Positions 48,155 to 57,627 of a DNA stretch of 64,000 bases are shown here, piece by piece. This stretch comes from Alectryocaccobium sp964389285. Lineage in GTDB: Bacteria; Bacillota; Clostridia; Lachnospirales; Lachnospiraceae. Made by a program: the position numbers and the translations under genes. A model generated the notes under the pieces. It did no database searches and was not told where the DNA came from. It saw only the letters and a program-made list of their open reading frames with translations. The stretch covers positions 72,648 to 136,647 of the forward strand of contig CAYMCZ010000005.1 of the NCBI GenBank assembly GCA_964389285.1, in the 5' to 3' direction. Position 1 is the first letter of the stretch. Each line of letters begins with the position of its first letter.

Positions 48155-50776
48155 ATGAAAGAGCGAATACTGCTTGTGGACGGACACAGCATACTAAACA
48201 GGGCTTTCTACGGACTGCCCGTGCTTACTAATTCAAAGGGCGTACACACGAATGCGGTTTACGGCTTTGTCAATATTTTATTCAAAGAATTGGAAGAGCT
48301 TGAACCTTCTTATCTTGCCGTGGCCTTTGACATGCCTGGGCCGACCTTCAGACATGTGCTGTATGAGTCATATAAAGGCACCAGAAAACCCATGCCTGCT
48401 GAGCTTGCGGAACAGGTACCGCTTATCAAAGAGCTGCTTTCGGCAATGAATATTAAAATTTTCGGCATAGAAGGAATAGAAGCAGATGATTTGATCGGCA
48501 GCGCTGCCAGGCTTGCCGAAGAACAGGGGCTTGAAGTATATATACTTTCCGGAGACAGGGATCTTTTGCAGCTTGTTACAGCTAATATAACGCTAAAACT
48601 GCCGAGGACGAGCAAGGGAAATACCGTTATAGAAACATTTACGCCCGAAAAGGTTAAAGAGGAATATAACGTGGATCCCATAAGGATCATCGATCTGAAA
48701 GCCATGATGGGAGACGCTTCAGACAATATTCCCGGATTGCCCGGTATAGGTGAAAAAACAGCCTCTAATCTTTTGGCAACATACGGAAGCCTCGAAAATG
48801 CCCATGAACATTTTGAAGAAATAACGCCCAAAAAAGCAAGAGAGTCCATGAGGGATAATTATGAACTTGCGTTGATATCAAAAGAGCTTGCGACAATTAA
48901 AACAGATGCGGATTTAGGCAGTTCCATTTCGGAGCTCAGGATGGGAAATATTTTCACGGACGATGCCTACAAGCTGTTTAAGGAACTGGAATTTAAAAAC
49001 CATTTTCACAGGTTTGACGATCGGAAAACCGTGTCGGCGGAATTTGAAATTATAGATAATAAAGAGAGCGCGGAAAAGGCTATCGGTCAGGTTATCAAAT
49101 CCGGCGCGTCGGCGTTTTATCTGGATATCAGGGATAAAGAGATAAAGGGAACCGCTTTAGCGTTTGATGATAAGGTCGCATATATTAAAAAAACGGGTTC
49201 ATTGACGGATTCTTACATTATTCAGGCCGTCAATACGGTAATATCCGGTGCAGCGGACATTTCCACGTACAGATTCAAAGACCAGCAGAAGATTTTAAAA
49301 AGCAGTGAACGAAAAGATATGTTTGACTGCGAAATCGCGGCATATCTCGAAGATCCTTTAAAAAACGAATACACATACGATTATATTTTCGGAAAATTCG
49401 CAAACGGCACGCTTCCTTCGGTGGAGGAGATAGTTCAGGAAAAGATCACGAAAAAGACTGTCTTCACGGAAGAACAGCTTATTACGGTTGCGGTATATAA
49501 GGCTCTGTCAGCGCTCAGATCCAAAAAAGGACTTATAAACGCCCTGCAAAACATCGGTATGGAAAAGCTTTTTTATGAAATAGAAATGCCGCTGACTTAC
49601 ACACTGAGTGATATGGAAAACGAAGGCATAGCGATAGACGCTTCACAACTCAAATCATTTTCCGTGGAATTGGGAGAGAAAATCAAAGAGATCGAACAGA
49701 AGATCTATCTTCAGGCCGGAGAAGAATTCAACATACAGTCGCCGAAACAATTGGGAGTTATCTTGTTTGAAAAAATGAAGCTCTCCGGCGCAAAAAAAAC
49801 CAAAACCGGATACTCGACAGCCGCCGATGTGCTTGAAAAACTTTCCGAAAACGTGCCGATAGCCGCCGATATACTCGAATACAGACAACTCAGCAAACTC
49901 AAATCGACATATGCCGATACATTGAGTGATTATGCGGATGAAAACGGTCGTATTCATTCTCATTTTCTGCAGAGTGTTACGGCTACCGGACGTTTAAGCT
50001 CCGCCGATCCGAATCTTCAAAACATTCCGGTCAGAATGGATATAGGAAAGCGGATAAGAAAAGTTTTTATCGCGAAAAGAGATCATGTGTTTATAGATGC
50101 CGACTATTCTCAGATAGAACTCAGAGTGCTCGCTCATTTCGCCAATGACGAAAAACTTATCGAAGCTTATAAAATGAACAGCGATATTCACAGAATCACG
50201 GCCTCACAGGTTTTCGGCGTTGATTTTGATGAAGTTACGCCTATTCAAAGAAGAAATGCAAAGGCCGTTAATTTCGGAATTGTTTACGGGATCAGTTCTT
50301 TCGGGTTAAGCCAGGGATTAAGCATTTCCAGAAAAGAGGCACAGGGGTATATCGAAAAATACTTTATGACATATCCCGGCATCAAAAAATATCTGGATGA
50401 GACAGTCATGAATGCCAAAAAGACAGGTTTTACAACGACCATGTTCGGACGCAGAAGACCCATACCTGAATTGAGTTCACCGAATTTCATGCAGCGGCAG
50501 TTCGGAGAAAGAATTGCCATGAATTCTCCGATTCAGGGAAGCGCGGCGGATATTATCAAGATTGCCATGAACAATGTAAGGCAGAGACTTAAAAAAGAAG
50601 GTTTCAGGGCGAAGCTGATACTTCAGGTTCATGACGAACTTCTTATAGAAGCTCCTGTCAGGGAAGCGGAAGCTGTCAGCGCCATTTTAAAAGAAGAGAT
50701 GGAAAATGCCGCCGCTTTAAAAGTTCCGCTTATTATCGACCTTAAAACAGGAACCGACTGGTATGAAACGCATTGA
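48155..50776 (+). CDS. polA: DNA polymerase I
   Basis: 873 residues. The N-terminal 5'-3' exonuclease (LVDGHSILNRAFYG, DDLIG, GDASDNIPGLPGIGEKTA) is complete. The middle domain has lost the 3'-5' exonuclease acidic motif (FYLDIRDKE instead of DTE), as in most Firmicute Pol I. The polymerase domain shows TGRLSSADPNLQNIP, motif A DADYSQIELRVLAH, motif B KAVNFGIVYG and motif C VHDE. It fills gaps after UvrABC and RNA primer removal. It is tightly linked to the helicase and coaE. Confidence 0.97.
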   Translation: MKERILLVDGHSILNRAFYGLPVLTNSKGVHTNAVYGFVNILFKELEELEPSYLAVAFDMPGPTFRHVLYESYKGTRKPMPAELAEQVPLIKELLSAMNIKIFGIEGIEADDLIGSAARLAEEQGLEVYILSGDRDLLQLVTANITLKLPRTSKGNTVIETFTPEKVKEEYNVDPIRIIDLKAMMGDASDNIPGLPGIGEKTASNLLATYGSLENAHEHFEEITPKKARESMRDNYELALISKELATIKTDADLGSSISELRMGNIFTDDAYKLFKELEFKNHFHRFDDRKTVSAEFEIIDNKESAEKAIGQVIKSGASAFYLDIRDKEIKGTALAFDDKVAYIKKTGSLTDSYIIQAVNTVISGAADISTYRFKDQQKILKSSERKDMFDCEIAAYLEDPLKNEYTYDYIFGKFANGTLPSVEEIVQEKITKKTVFTEEQLITVAVYKALSALRSKKGLINALQNIGMEKLFYEIEMPLTYTLSDMENEGIAIDASQLKSFSVELGEKIKEIEQKIYLQAGEEFNIQSPKQLGVILFEKMKLSGAKKTKTGYSTAADVLEKLSENVPIAADILEYRQLSKLKSTYADTLSDYADENGRIHSHFLQSVTATGRLSSADPNLQNIPVRMDIGKRIRKVFIAKRDHVFIDADYSQIELRVLAHFANDEKLIEAYKMNSDIHRITASQVFGVDFDEVTPIQRRNAKAVNFGIVYGISSFGLSQGLSISRKEAQGYIEKYFMTYPGIKKYLDETVMNAKKTGFTTTMFGRRRPIPELSSPNFMQRQFGERIAMNSPIQGSAADIIKIAMNNVRQRLKKEGFRAKLILQVHDELLIEAPVREAEAVSAILKEEMENAAALKVPLIIDLKTGTDWYETH

Positions 50777-50808
50777 TTGAGACTTGATATATAAAACAGG
50801 AGCCGGGT

Positions 50809-51450
50809 ATGTTTGTTATCGGAATTACAGGAGGCATAGGAACGGGAAAAAGCACGGTCTGTTCCTGTCTGAGAGATGAATATAATGCCGCGCTTTCCAT
50901 TGCGGATGATGTGGGAAGAAAAGTCTGCGAGCCGTCCGGCAGCGCCATGCCTGATTTAAAAAGACTTTTGGGTGAGGATTATTTTTTCCCGGATGGCACC
51001 ATGAACAGAAAAAAAGTCTCGGATAAAGTTTTTAAGGAGCCGGAAATTCTTAAAAAAATGAATGAAATAATACATCCGGCGGTCAGATATGAGATAGAAA
51101 AACAGATAAAAACAGAAAGAATTGCGGGACGCCGCCTTTTTGTGATAGAATCAGCTTTATTGATCGAAGCAGGATACAGAAATATCTGTGATGAATTCTG
51201 GTATGTGTTTTCGAGAGAAGATATCAGGATTAAACGGCTTATGCAGGGACGGGGCATGAGCGAAGAGAAGGCAAGGCAGATCATGAGCGCGCAGCAGCCG
51301 GAAAGCGTTTTTATTGAAAAATGCGACCGGATAATTGACAACAGCGGGGATTTTGAAGATACAAGGATTCAAATAAAAAAAGCCCTGCAGGATTCATTGG
51401 GAGAATTATTTAATGAGGGTATGTACGATAGCGAGCGGAAGCAGCGGTAA
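50809..51450 (+). CDS. coaE: Dephospho-CoA kinase
   Basis: Last step of coenzyme A synthesis. 213 residues with Walker A GITGGIGTGKST, DDVGRKVCEP (substrate Asp) and HPAVRYEIEK. The polA-coaE-walJ order is a common Firmicute cluster. The last 38 nt overlap the start of the next gene in another frame, longer than usual coupling overlaps. Confidence 0.95.
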   Translation: MFVIGITGGIGTGKSTVCSCLRDEYNAALSIADDVGRKVCEPSGSAMPDLKRLLGEDYFFPDGTMNRKKVSDKVFKEPEILKKMNEIIHPAVRYEIEKQIKTERIAGRRLFVIESALLIEAGYRNICDEFWYVFSREDIRIKRLMQGRGMSEEKARQIMSAQQPESVFIEKCDRIIDNSGDFEDTRIQIKKALQDSLGELFNEGMYDSERKQR

Positions 51451-52210
51451 CTGTACCTATGTCGGAAGCCGTGATACACATATACTTATAGACGCGGGAA
51501 TCAGCGGCAAAAGGATTGAAGCAGGCTTAAATGCGGCGCACCTGACAGCCAAAGATCTGAGCGGTATATTGATTACGCATGAGCATATAGATCATATCAG
51601 AGGGCTGGGCGTAATGGCACGACGTCATGAAATCCCGATATATATTTCCGAAAACACATATAAAGCCGTGATGAGGGATTGCAGGATAAAAGAAATACCG
51701 GATCATCTTATATGCCTGATCAGCGCAAATTCGGATTTTATGATTGGAGATCTGAATATAAGCCCTTTTTCCGTAAGCCATGACGCGGCGGATCCTTTGG
51801 GATTCAGGCTTTCCAATAACGGCAAAAGTTTTGCGGCGGCTACGGATCTCGGGCAGTATGATGAAAATACGGTCAGGATTCTTAAAGACCTGGATGTGCT
51901 TCTCTTGGAAGCAAATCACGATATAAAAATGCTGGAGGCGGGTCCTTATCCTTATCACCTTAAAAGAAGGATACTCTCTGAAAAAGGACATCTGTCAAAT
52001 GAATCTGCGGGACAGCTCTTAAATGACGTTCTGCATGACAAAATGAAACATATAATTCTAGGACATTTAAGCAGGGAAAACAATTATCCGGAGCTGGAAT
52101 ACCAGACTGTGCGTTCCGAAATATCTTTAGGGGACTGCCCTTACAGGGCAGAGGATGTTTCGTTAATGATAGCAAAGCGTGATATGCCCGGCAGTGTGCT
52201 CGAATGGTAG
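51413..52210 (+). CDS. Metallo-beta-lactamase fold hydrolase (YycJ/WalJ type)
   Basis: 265 residues: ASGSSGNCTYVG start, ILIDAGIS, the metal motif THEHIDHIRG (H-x-H-x-D-H), VSHDAADPLGF, and HLSRENN near the end. WalJ-type proteins are thought to be exonucleases linked to DNA repair or the WalRK system; no walRK genes are present here. The ATG lies 38 nt inside coaE and matches the conserved N-terminus of the family. Confidence 0.93.
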   Translation: MRVCTIASGSSGNCTYVGSRDTHILIDAGISGKRIEAGLNAAHLTAKDLSGILITHEHIDHIRGLGVMARRHEIPIYISENTYKAVMRDCRIKEIPDHLICLISANSDFMIGDLNISPFSVSHDAADPLGFRLSNNGKSFAAATDLGQYDENTVRILKDLDVLLLEANHDIKMLEAGPYPYHLKRRILSEKGHLSNESAGQLLNDVLHDKMKHIILGHLSRENNYPELEYQTVRSEISLGDCPYRAEDVSLMIAKRDMPGSVLEW

Positions 52211-52226
52211 AAAGGAACAGTATCTC

Positions 52227-52499
52227 ATGAAAAAAACAATAATAACGGTAACCGGACATGATGCCGTCGGAATAATAGCAAGAGTGTGTGCTTTTCTGGC
52301 GGAACATCACATCAATATAGAAGATATTACACAGACAATCACGCAGGGGATATTTAATATGATGATGATAGTGGATACTTCATCTTCCGATATTTCCGCA
52401 TCAATTCTTTCCGAAAAACTGACCTTAATCGGAGATGAGATCGGCGTTGTTATCAGATGCCAGCACGAAGATATCTTTAACATGATGCACAGGATCTGA
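52227..52499 (+). CDS. ACT domain protein
   Basis: A single ACT domain of 90 residues (ITVTGHDAVGIIARVCAFLAEHHINIEDITQT), the small-molecule sensor fold. Stand-alone members of this type regularly precede the DUF711 gene, as here (28 nt), and may bind an amino acid. The ATG has an AAAGGA site; the frame is open from 52179. Confidence 0.93.
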   Translation: MKKTIITVTGHDAVGIIARVCAFLAEHHINIEDITQTITQGIFNMMMIVDTSSSDISASILSEKLTLIGDEIGVVIRCQHEDIFNMMHRI

Positions 52500-52527
52500 C
52501 TTTTTTCCAAAGGAGCGGATAATCATA

Positions 52528-53892
52528 ATGATAAATCTATTTGAAGTTAGCGAAACAAACCAGATGATCGAACATGACAATCTGGATGTCAGGACCATCA
52601 CCATGGGGATAAGCCTTTTTGACTGCGTTGATGCCGATCTGAAAAGTCTAAATGAAAAAATTTATAATAAGATCACCTCAAAGGCACGAAATCTGGTTGA
52701 GGTTGGAGAAGCAATTTCCGCCGAATACGGTATTCCCATTGTAAATAAAAGAATTTCAATAACCCCGATCAGCCTTATAGGAGGCTCGGCATGCAGAGAT
52801 GAAAATGATTATGTTCAAATTGCAAAGACTCTGGATATGGCAGCAAAGCAGACGGGAGTGAATTTTCTCGGAGGTTATTCCGCCCTTGTTTCAAAGGGTA
52901 TGACACCATCCGATGAGCTGCTTATCAGAGCCCTGCCTAAGGCGCTTTCCGAAACCGAACATGTCTGCGCTTCCGTAAATCTGGGTTCTTCCAAAGCCGG
53001 TATTAATATGGATGCCGTGAGACTTATGGGAGAAACAATCAAAAAGACTGCCGAGGTTACAAAAGATAATTCATGCATGGGATGCGCTAAATTAGTCGTC
53101 TTTTGCAATGCTCCCGATGACAACCCTTTTATGGCCGGGGCATTTCACGGAGCATCTGAAGCGGACTGTATTATAAATGTGGGGGTTTCCGGCCCGGGAG
53201 TCGTAAAGGCCGCTCTTGAAAAAGTAAAGGGCGAAAGCTTTGAAGTGCTTTGTGAAACCATAAAAAAGACCGCGTTTAAGATTACAAGAGTCGGACAGCT
53301 TGTGGCAAAAGAAGCATCTTCGAGATTAGGCGTTCCTTTCGGTATTATAGATCTTTCACTTGCGCCTACTCCGGCAGTAGGAGATTCGGTGGCGGATATT
53401 TTAAAGCTGATCGGGCTTGAACATCCCGGAGCGCCGGGAACTACGGCGGCACTTGCGCTTTTAAATGATCAGGTAAAAAAAGGCGGCGTAATGGCGTCGT
53501 CTTATGTGGGCGGTTTAAGCGGCGCCTTTATTCCGGTGAGCGAGGATCAGGGAATGATAGAAGCCGTAAACTGCGGCGCTCTTACACTTGAAAAATTAGA
53601 AGCCATGACCTGTGTATGTTCCGTCGGACTCGATATGATCGCCATACCCGGAGATACGGATTCCGCCACGATATCCGGCATAATAGCGGATGAAATGGCT
53701 ATAGGGATGATAAACAGCAAAACGACTGCGGTACGCATTATACCGGTTATAGGCAAAAAAGTCGGAGATACGGTGGAGTTCGGAGGGTTATTGGGACACG
53801 CTCCTGTCATGCCCGTAAATGCTTTTTCATGCAAGGAGATGATAAAAAGAGCAGGCCGGATACCTGCGCCAATACACAGCTTTAAAAATTAA
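52528..53892 (+). CDS. DUF711 (PFL family) protein
   Basis: A 454-residue protein of the DUF711 family, named PFL-like because of distant similarity to the pyruvate formate-lyase/ribonucleotide reductase barrel. The sequence is typical: MDAVRLMGETIKKTAE, GVSGPGVVKAALEK, APTPAVGDSVADIL, SYVGGLSGAFIPVSEDQGM. There is no glycyl-radical motif near the C-terminus, so radical chemistry is not supported. The function is unknown; pairing with the ACT protein suggests amino-acid-related control. AAGGAG precedes the ATG. Confidence 0.92.
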   Translation: MINLFEVSETNQMIEHDNLDVRTITMGISLFDCVDADLKSLNEKIYNKITSKARNLVEVGEAISAEYGIPIVNKRISITPISLIGGSACRDENDYVQIAKTLDMAAKQTGVNFLGGYSALVSKGMTPSDELLIRALPKALSETEHVCASVNLGSSKAGINMDAVRLMGETIKKTAEVTKDNSCMGCAKLVVFCNAPDDNPFMAGAFHGASEADCIINVGVSGPGVVKAALEKVKGESFEVLCETIKKTAFKITRVGQLVAKEASSRLGVPFGIIDLSLAPTPAVGDSVADILKLIGLEHPGAPGTTAALALLNDQVKKGGVMASSYVGGLSGAFIPVSEDQGMIEAVNCGALTLEKLEAMTCVCSVGLDMIAIPGDTDSATISGIIADEMAIGMINSKTTAVRIIPVIGKKVGDTVEFGGLLGHAPVMPVNAFSCKEMIKRAGRIPAPIHSFKN

Positions 53893-55094
53893 TCGCCATA
53901 TACAACGGGTGCTTTTTTTGAAAATTCATGAATAAAAGGGCGGTTTGCTTTTTGGGACTGTACTGCTTCGTACAGATTGGAGGCAAACAGCTCTTTTTCA
54001 TATGAGCCGTCATCTAATGAAGCGGGTTTAGCGCATACAGATATTAATGCTTTTTCTTTGATTAAATTCATAACGGAGCTGTTTTTATTTAACCCGAGCA
54101 TACGAACATATCTGCGGGTGTACGCGTCTTCAATATCTTTGTCCGTAAGATTCAGCAATATATGAAAGAAACTCCTGCATATATGTGTATAGGTGTAATT
54201 TTTGCTTTTAATGAGGGTTGCAAACTGCTGAATCGAAGTAAAACGGTTTTCATGATTTTTAATGCGTCCGGCAAGTTCCGGAGTCGTATCATGGTATTCG
54301 GAAAGCGTATTTGCGGACTCGCTCATTATCTTATATCGGAAAAATGCCGAGAAGTCATCGGTAAATACCAGGCCGTTTTCAGGGTCGAACTGATCGGTGA
54401 CTCTTTGAGGAAAAATATCCGAAAGCTCTTTAAACCTGGAATTTTTTAAAGCCTCTCTGATCGCGGAAGCCGAAGAAAAAGAACCGTTGAGAACAGTCGA
54501 ATCATAATCCGAGCCGAGCCGCAAAATGGTTTTCGGAATAATACGGCTGCCTGATTTTTTAAGCGCGAGACAGTATTCAAAACCCAATATATTGTTGGGC
54601 CTTGACAGTATTTCCCGTGAAGAGGCATATTCTTTTTCAGACAGGAGTGAAGCGAGAGCGTTAATTCTGGCAAGCGGAAAAGGTTGGCCTGCTTTCAGGT
54701 TCTGCCGAAGCAGTTTTGAATATTCTTCGGTTTCGTATTTTAATACGTCGACAGGCAGATTAAAGGACGAAATTTCCCCCGTTTCACTTCCGAACCAAAG
54801 CTCGTCTATGCAGTTAAGCCTGTTTAAAATATGAACGGCCCCTTCGGCAAAAACAGGAGCGCTTCCGAGTGAAAAGACAAGAGGAAGCTCCAAAACCAGG
54901 TCCGCACCGCATAAAAGCGCGGCTTTTGTCCGGGTATATTTGTCGGTAACGGCCGGCGCGCCTCTTTGAACGAAATTGCCGCTCATCAGGACTATAATAT
55001 TGTCGGCGCGGGATGTTTCTCTGATTTTCGAAAGCATATATTCATGCCCTGTGTGAAACGGATTAAATTCTGCTATAACGGCGACTGTTTTCAT
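53889..55094 (-). CDS. tmcAL: tRNA(Met) cytidine acetate ligase
   Basis: TmcAL uses acetate and ATP to make N4-acetylcytidine at the wobble base of elongator tRNA-Met. The 401-residue protein starts TVAVIAEFNPFHTGHEYML (HxGH nucleotidyl-transfer motif), followed by VLMSGNFVQRGAPA and LVLELPLVFSLGSA, typical of the family. The start at 55094 has a GGAGG site; an upstream in-frame start (55118) does not. It is convergent with the DUF711 gene (4-nt overlap) and divergent from pta, apt because both concern acetate activation. Confidence 0.94.
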   Translation of the reverse strand: MKTVAVIAEFNPFHTGHEYMLSKIRETSRADNIIVLMSGNFVQRGAPAVTDKYTRTKAALLCGADLVLELPLVFSLGSAPVFAEGAVHILNRLNCIDELWFGSETGEISSFNLPVDVLKYETEEYSKLLRQNLKAGQPFPLARINALASLLSEKEYASSREILSRPNNILGFEYCLALKKSGSRIIPKTILRLGSDYDSTVLNGSFSSASAIREALKNSRFKELSDIFPQRVTDQFDPENGLVFTDDFSAFFRYKIMSESANTLSEYHDTTPELAGRIKNHENRFTSIQQFATLIKSKNYTYTHICRSFFHILLNLTDKDIEDAYTRRYVRMLGLNKNSSVMNLIKEKALISVCAKPASLDDGSYEKELFASNLYEAVQSQKANRPFIHEFSKKAPVVYGD

Positions 55095-55121
55095 CCTTGC
55101 CTCCGGAACGATTCGCAAATC

Positions 55122-55147
55122 CGGTAAACCCTTAAAGGGCTTTACCG
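55122..55147 (-). promoter_or_regulatory. Hairpin in the tmcAL leader
   Basis: CGGTAAA/TTTACCG encloses CCC/GGG, with one unpaired base in the right arm and a TTAAA loop. It lies between the minus-strand promoter and the tmcAL ribosome site, so it is in the untranslated leader and could affect translation or be a protein site. Confidence 0.5.
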
Positions 55148-55164
55148 CTTATGGTTTTGAAGTA

Positions 55165-55193
55165 ATCATAGCACAGCACGGATAAACGGTCAA
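55165..55193 (-). promoter_or_regulatory. Promoter of tmcAL
   Basis: On the minus strand TTGACC (55193-55188), 17 bp, TATGAT (55170-55165). Leader length to the start codon is about 65 nt. Confidence 0.7.
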
Positions 55194-55222
55194 AAATATT
55201 GTTGTTAAAATAATAATATATA

Positions 55223-55251
55223 TTGTATATTTTTTGCGTTGAGGCTATAAT
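55223..55251 (+). promoter_or_regulatory. Promoter of pta-ackA
   Basis: TTGTAT (55223-55228), 17 bp, TATAAT (55246-55251). The leader to the pta start is about 80 nt. Confidence 0.6.
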
Positions 55252-55336
55252 ATTTACGTATATGTCAAAACATGAGAGCATATCGCAACTATTATTTTAC
55301 GGGGAGAAAGCACATTCCCTGACGAAAGGAGAAAAA

Positions 55337-56332
55337 ATGAGTTTTATTGAAGGAATCAAAGAAAAAGCCAAAGCCGATAAAAAGAGGATCGTTTTGCCGG
55401 AGTCAATGGACACGCGCACATACGACGCGGCAGAGAAGATCCTCAAAGAAGGCATAGCTGATCTTATTATCATCGGCACCCCCGAGGAGATCGAAAAATA
55501 CGGAAAAGGGTATGATATTTCCGGCGCAACAATCGTTGATCCTTTTAATGATCCCAACAAACAGAAATATATCGATAAGTTCGTTGAGCTTAGAGCTAAA
55601 AAGGGAGTAACACCCGAACAGGCTCAGGAGATGATGGAAAAGGATTATATGTATTATGCGTGTCTTATGTGCAAATGCGGAGATGCGGATGGCGCGGTTT
55701 CCGGCGCGTGTCATTCGACGGGCAACACTATCCGCCCGGCTCTGCAGCTTATCAAGACAAAACCGGGTATAAGCAGCGTATCAGGTTTCTTCGTAATGGA
55801 AGTTCCTAACTCCGAATTCGGCGAAAACGGTCTTTTTGTATTTGCCGATTGTGCGGTTAATCCCGAAATGGACGAAAACGGACTCGCGGAGGTAGCAGGT
55901 CTTTCTGCAGAGTCGTTTAAGAATTTTATCGGCGCAGAGCCGAAAGTTGCGATGCTTTCATTTTCATCAAAAGGCAGTGCTAAGCATGACAATGTCACCA
56001 AGGTTGCCAATGCCGTTGCCATCGCAAAAGAAAAATTCCCTGAGTATGTTATAGACGGCGAGCTTCAGCTTGATGCCGCAATAGTTCCTTCGGTAGGCGA
56101 ATCAAAGGCTCCGGGAAGTCCCGTGGCCGGACATGCAAACACTCTGGTGTTCCCTTCACTTGAAGCCGGCAATATCGGATATAAGCTCGTTCAAAGGCTT
56201 GCAAAGGCAAACGCTTACGGCCCGGTGCTTCAGGGACTTGCGCTTCCCGTAAATGACCTTTCAAGAGGCTGTTTTGCGGATGACATAGTTGGCGTGGTTG
56301 CTCTTACCGCCGTACAGGCCCAGATGTCTTAA
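55337..56332 (+). CDS. pta: Phosphate acetyltransferase
   Basis: Makes acetyl phosphate from acetyl-CoA. 331 residues, the short form without the N-terminal regulatory domain: RIVLPESMDTRTYDAAEKIL at the start, SGACHSTGNTIRPALQ, and the GSPVAGHANTLVFPSLEAGN signature. The frame is open from 55223, but this ATG has an AAAGGAG site and matches the family start. ackA follows after 45 nt, giving acetate and ATP. Confidence 0.97.
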   Translation: MSFIEGIKEKAKADKKRIVLPESMDTRTYDAAEKILKEGIADLIIIGTPEEIEKYGKGYDISGATIVDPFNDPNKQKYIDKFVELRAKKGVTPEQAQEMMEKDYMYYACLMCKCGDADGAVSGACHSTGNTIRPALQLIKTKPGISSVSGFFVMEVPNSEFGENGLFVFADCAVNPEMDENGLAEVAGLSAESFKNFIGAEPKVAMLSFSSKGSAKHDNVTKVANAVAIAKEKFPEYVIDGELQLDAAIVPSVGESKAPGSPVAGHANTLVFPSLEAGNIGYKLVQRLAKANAYGPVLQGLALPVNDLSRGCFADDIVGVVALTAVQAQMS

Positions 56333-56377
56333 TTATCAAGTATTAATATAAACTAAACCAACTCAGGAGATTTAAAC

Positions 56378-57571
56378 ATGAAAGTATTAGTTCTTAACTG
56401 TGGAAGCTCGTCACTTAAATATCAGCTTATCGATTCTGATACGGACACCGTTCTCGCTAAGGGTCTCTGCGAGAGGATAGGCATCGAAGGTTCGGTGCTT
56501 ACCCACCAGAAACCGGGAACTGACAAATATATATTAGAGCAGGATATGCCTAATCATGAAGTGGCTGTCAAACTCGTTATGGATGCGCTTGTTGACAAAG
56601 ATCACGGTGTGATTTCGGACGTAAAAGAAATCGAAGCGGTGGGTCATCGGGTTCTTCACGGCGGTACGGTATACAGCGAATCTATCGTTGTAAACGAAGA
56701 TGTAAAACGTGTCATAAGAGAATTCTTTGATCTCGGACCGCTTCACAATCCCGCGAACCTCATGGGTATCGAAGCATGTGAATCCGCCATGCCCGGAACT
56801 CCCAACGTAGCCGTTTTTGATACGTCTTTCGGTATGGGCATGCAGGAAAAGGCTTATCTTTATGCCATTCCTTATGAATATTTTGAAAAATACAAAATCC
56901 GCCGTTACGGTTTCCACGGAACAAGCCATAACTACGTTTCAAAACGCACGATAGATTTCGGCAAGCTTCCCGAAGGAAAACGTAAAGTCATTGTTTGTCA
57001 TCTCGGAAACGGAGCATCCATTTCGGCTTCGGTCAACGGCAAATGCGTGGATACAAGCATGGGACTTACACCGCTTGAAGGCCTTATCATGGGTACGCGA
57101 AGCGGGGATATCGATCCTTCCGTTGCTCAGTTTATTATGAAACATGACGGCGACAGCATAGACGAAGTTTTAAATATGCTCAATAAACAGTCGGGAGTAC
57201 TCGGTATGTCCGGTGTTTCCAGCGATTTCCGTGATGTGGAAAATGCAGCCAACGAAGGCAATCACAGGGCACAAGTGGCTCTTGAGGCATACACTCACCG
57301 TGTGCTCAGATATATCGGCGGGTATGCGGCTGTCATGAACGGCGTAGATGCCATTACATTTACGGCGGGTCTGGGAGAAAACAGCGCTTCGACACGTGAA
57401 CAGATTTGCGAATCGCTTTCATATCTCGGAGTTAAGATTGATCCCGAGAAAAACAAGATCAGAGGCGAGGAGATCGAAATTTCCGCACCCGATTCCGCGG
57501 TTAAGGTTTATGTTATCCCTACAAACGAAGAACTTGCAATCTGTAAAGATACGGTTGCTCTTTTGAAATAG
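56378..57571 (+). CDS. ackA: Acetate kinase
   Basis: Transfers phosphate from acetyl phosphate to ADP, the ATP-forming last step of acetate fermentation. 397 residues with VLNCGSSSLKYQLI (phosphate 1), HRVLHGG, FDTSFG, RYGFHGTSH, CHLGNGASISA, TPLEGLIMGTRSGD and FTAGLGENS. It is full length. AGGAG precedes the ATG. No terminator is seen before the yceD promoter. Confidence 0.98.
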   Translation: MKVLVLNCGSSSLKYQLIDSDTDTVLAKGLCERIGIEGSVLTHQKPGTDKYILEQDMPNHEVAVKLVMDALVDKDHGVISDVKEIEAVGHRVLHGGTVYSESIVVNEDVKRVIREFFDLGPLHNPANLMGIEACESAMPGTPNVAVFDTSFGMGMQEKAYLYAIPYEYFEKYKIRRYGFHGTSHNYVSKRTIDFGKLPEGKRKVIVCHLGNGASISASVNGKCVDTSMGLTPLEGLIMGTRSGDIDPSVAQFIMKHDGDSIDEVLNMLNKQSGVLGMSGVSSDFRDVENAANEGNHRAQVALEAYTHRVLRYIGGYAAVMNGVDAITFTAGLGENSASTREQICESLSYLGVKIDPEKNKIRGEEIEISAPDSAVKVYVIPTNEELAICKDTVALLK

Positions 57572-57574
57572 TTC

Positions 57575-57603
57575 TTGACAAAGAAAACCTCCGTATGTAT
57601 ACT
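57575..57603 (+). promoter_or_regulatory. Promoter of the DUF177-rpmF operon
   Basis: TTGACA (57575-57580, consensus), 17 bp, TATACT (57598-57603), starting 4 nt after the ackA stop. Confidence 0.8.
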
Positions 57604-57627
57604 TTACAAAGTGTGTCAGGAGATATT

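Noticed and set aside
52528..53892. DUF711 protein as a true glycyl-radical pyruvate formate-lyase
   Set aside because: No glycyl-radical motif near the C-terminus and no activase gene nearby; length (454) is too short.
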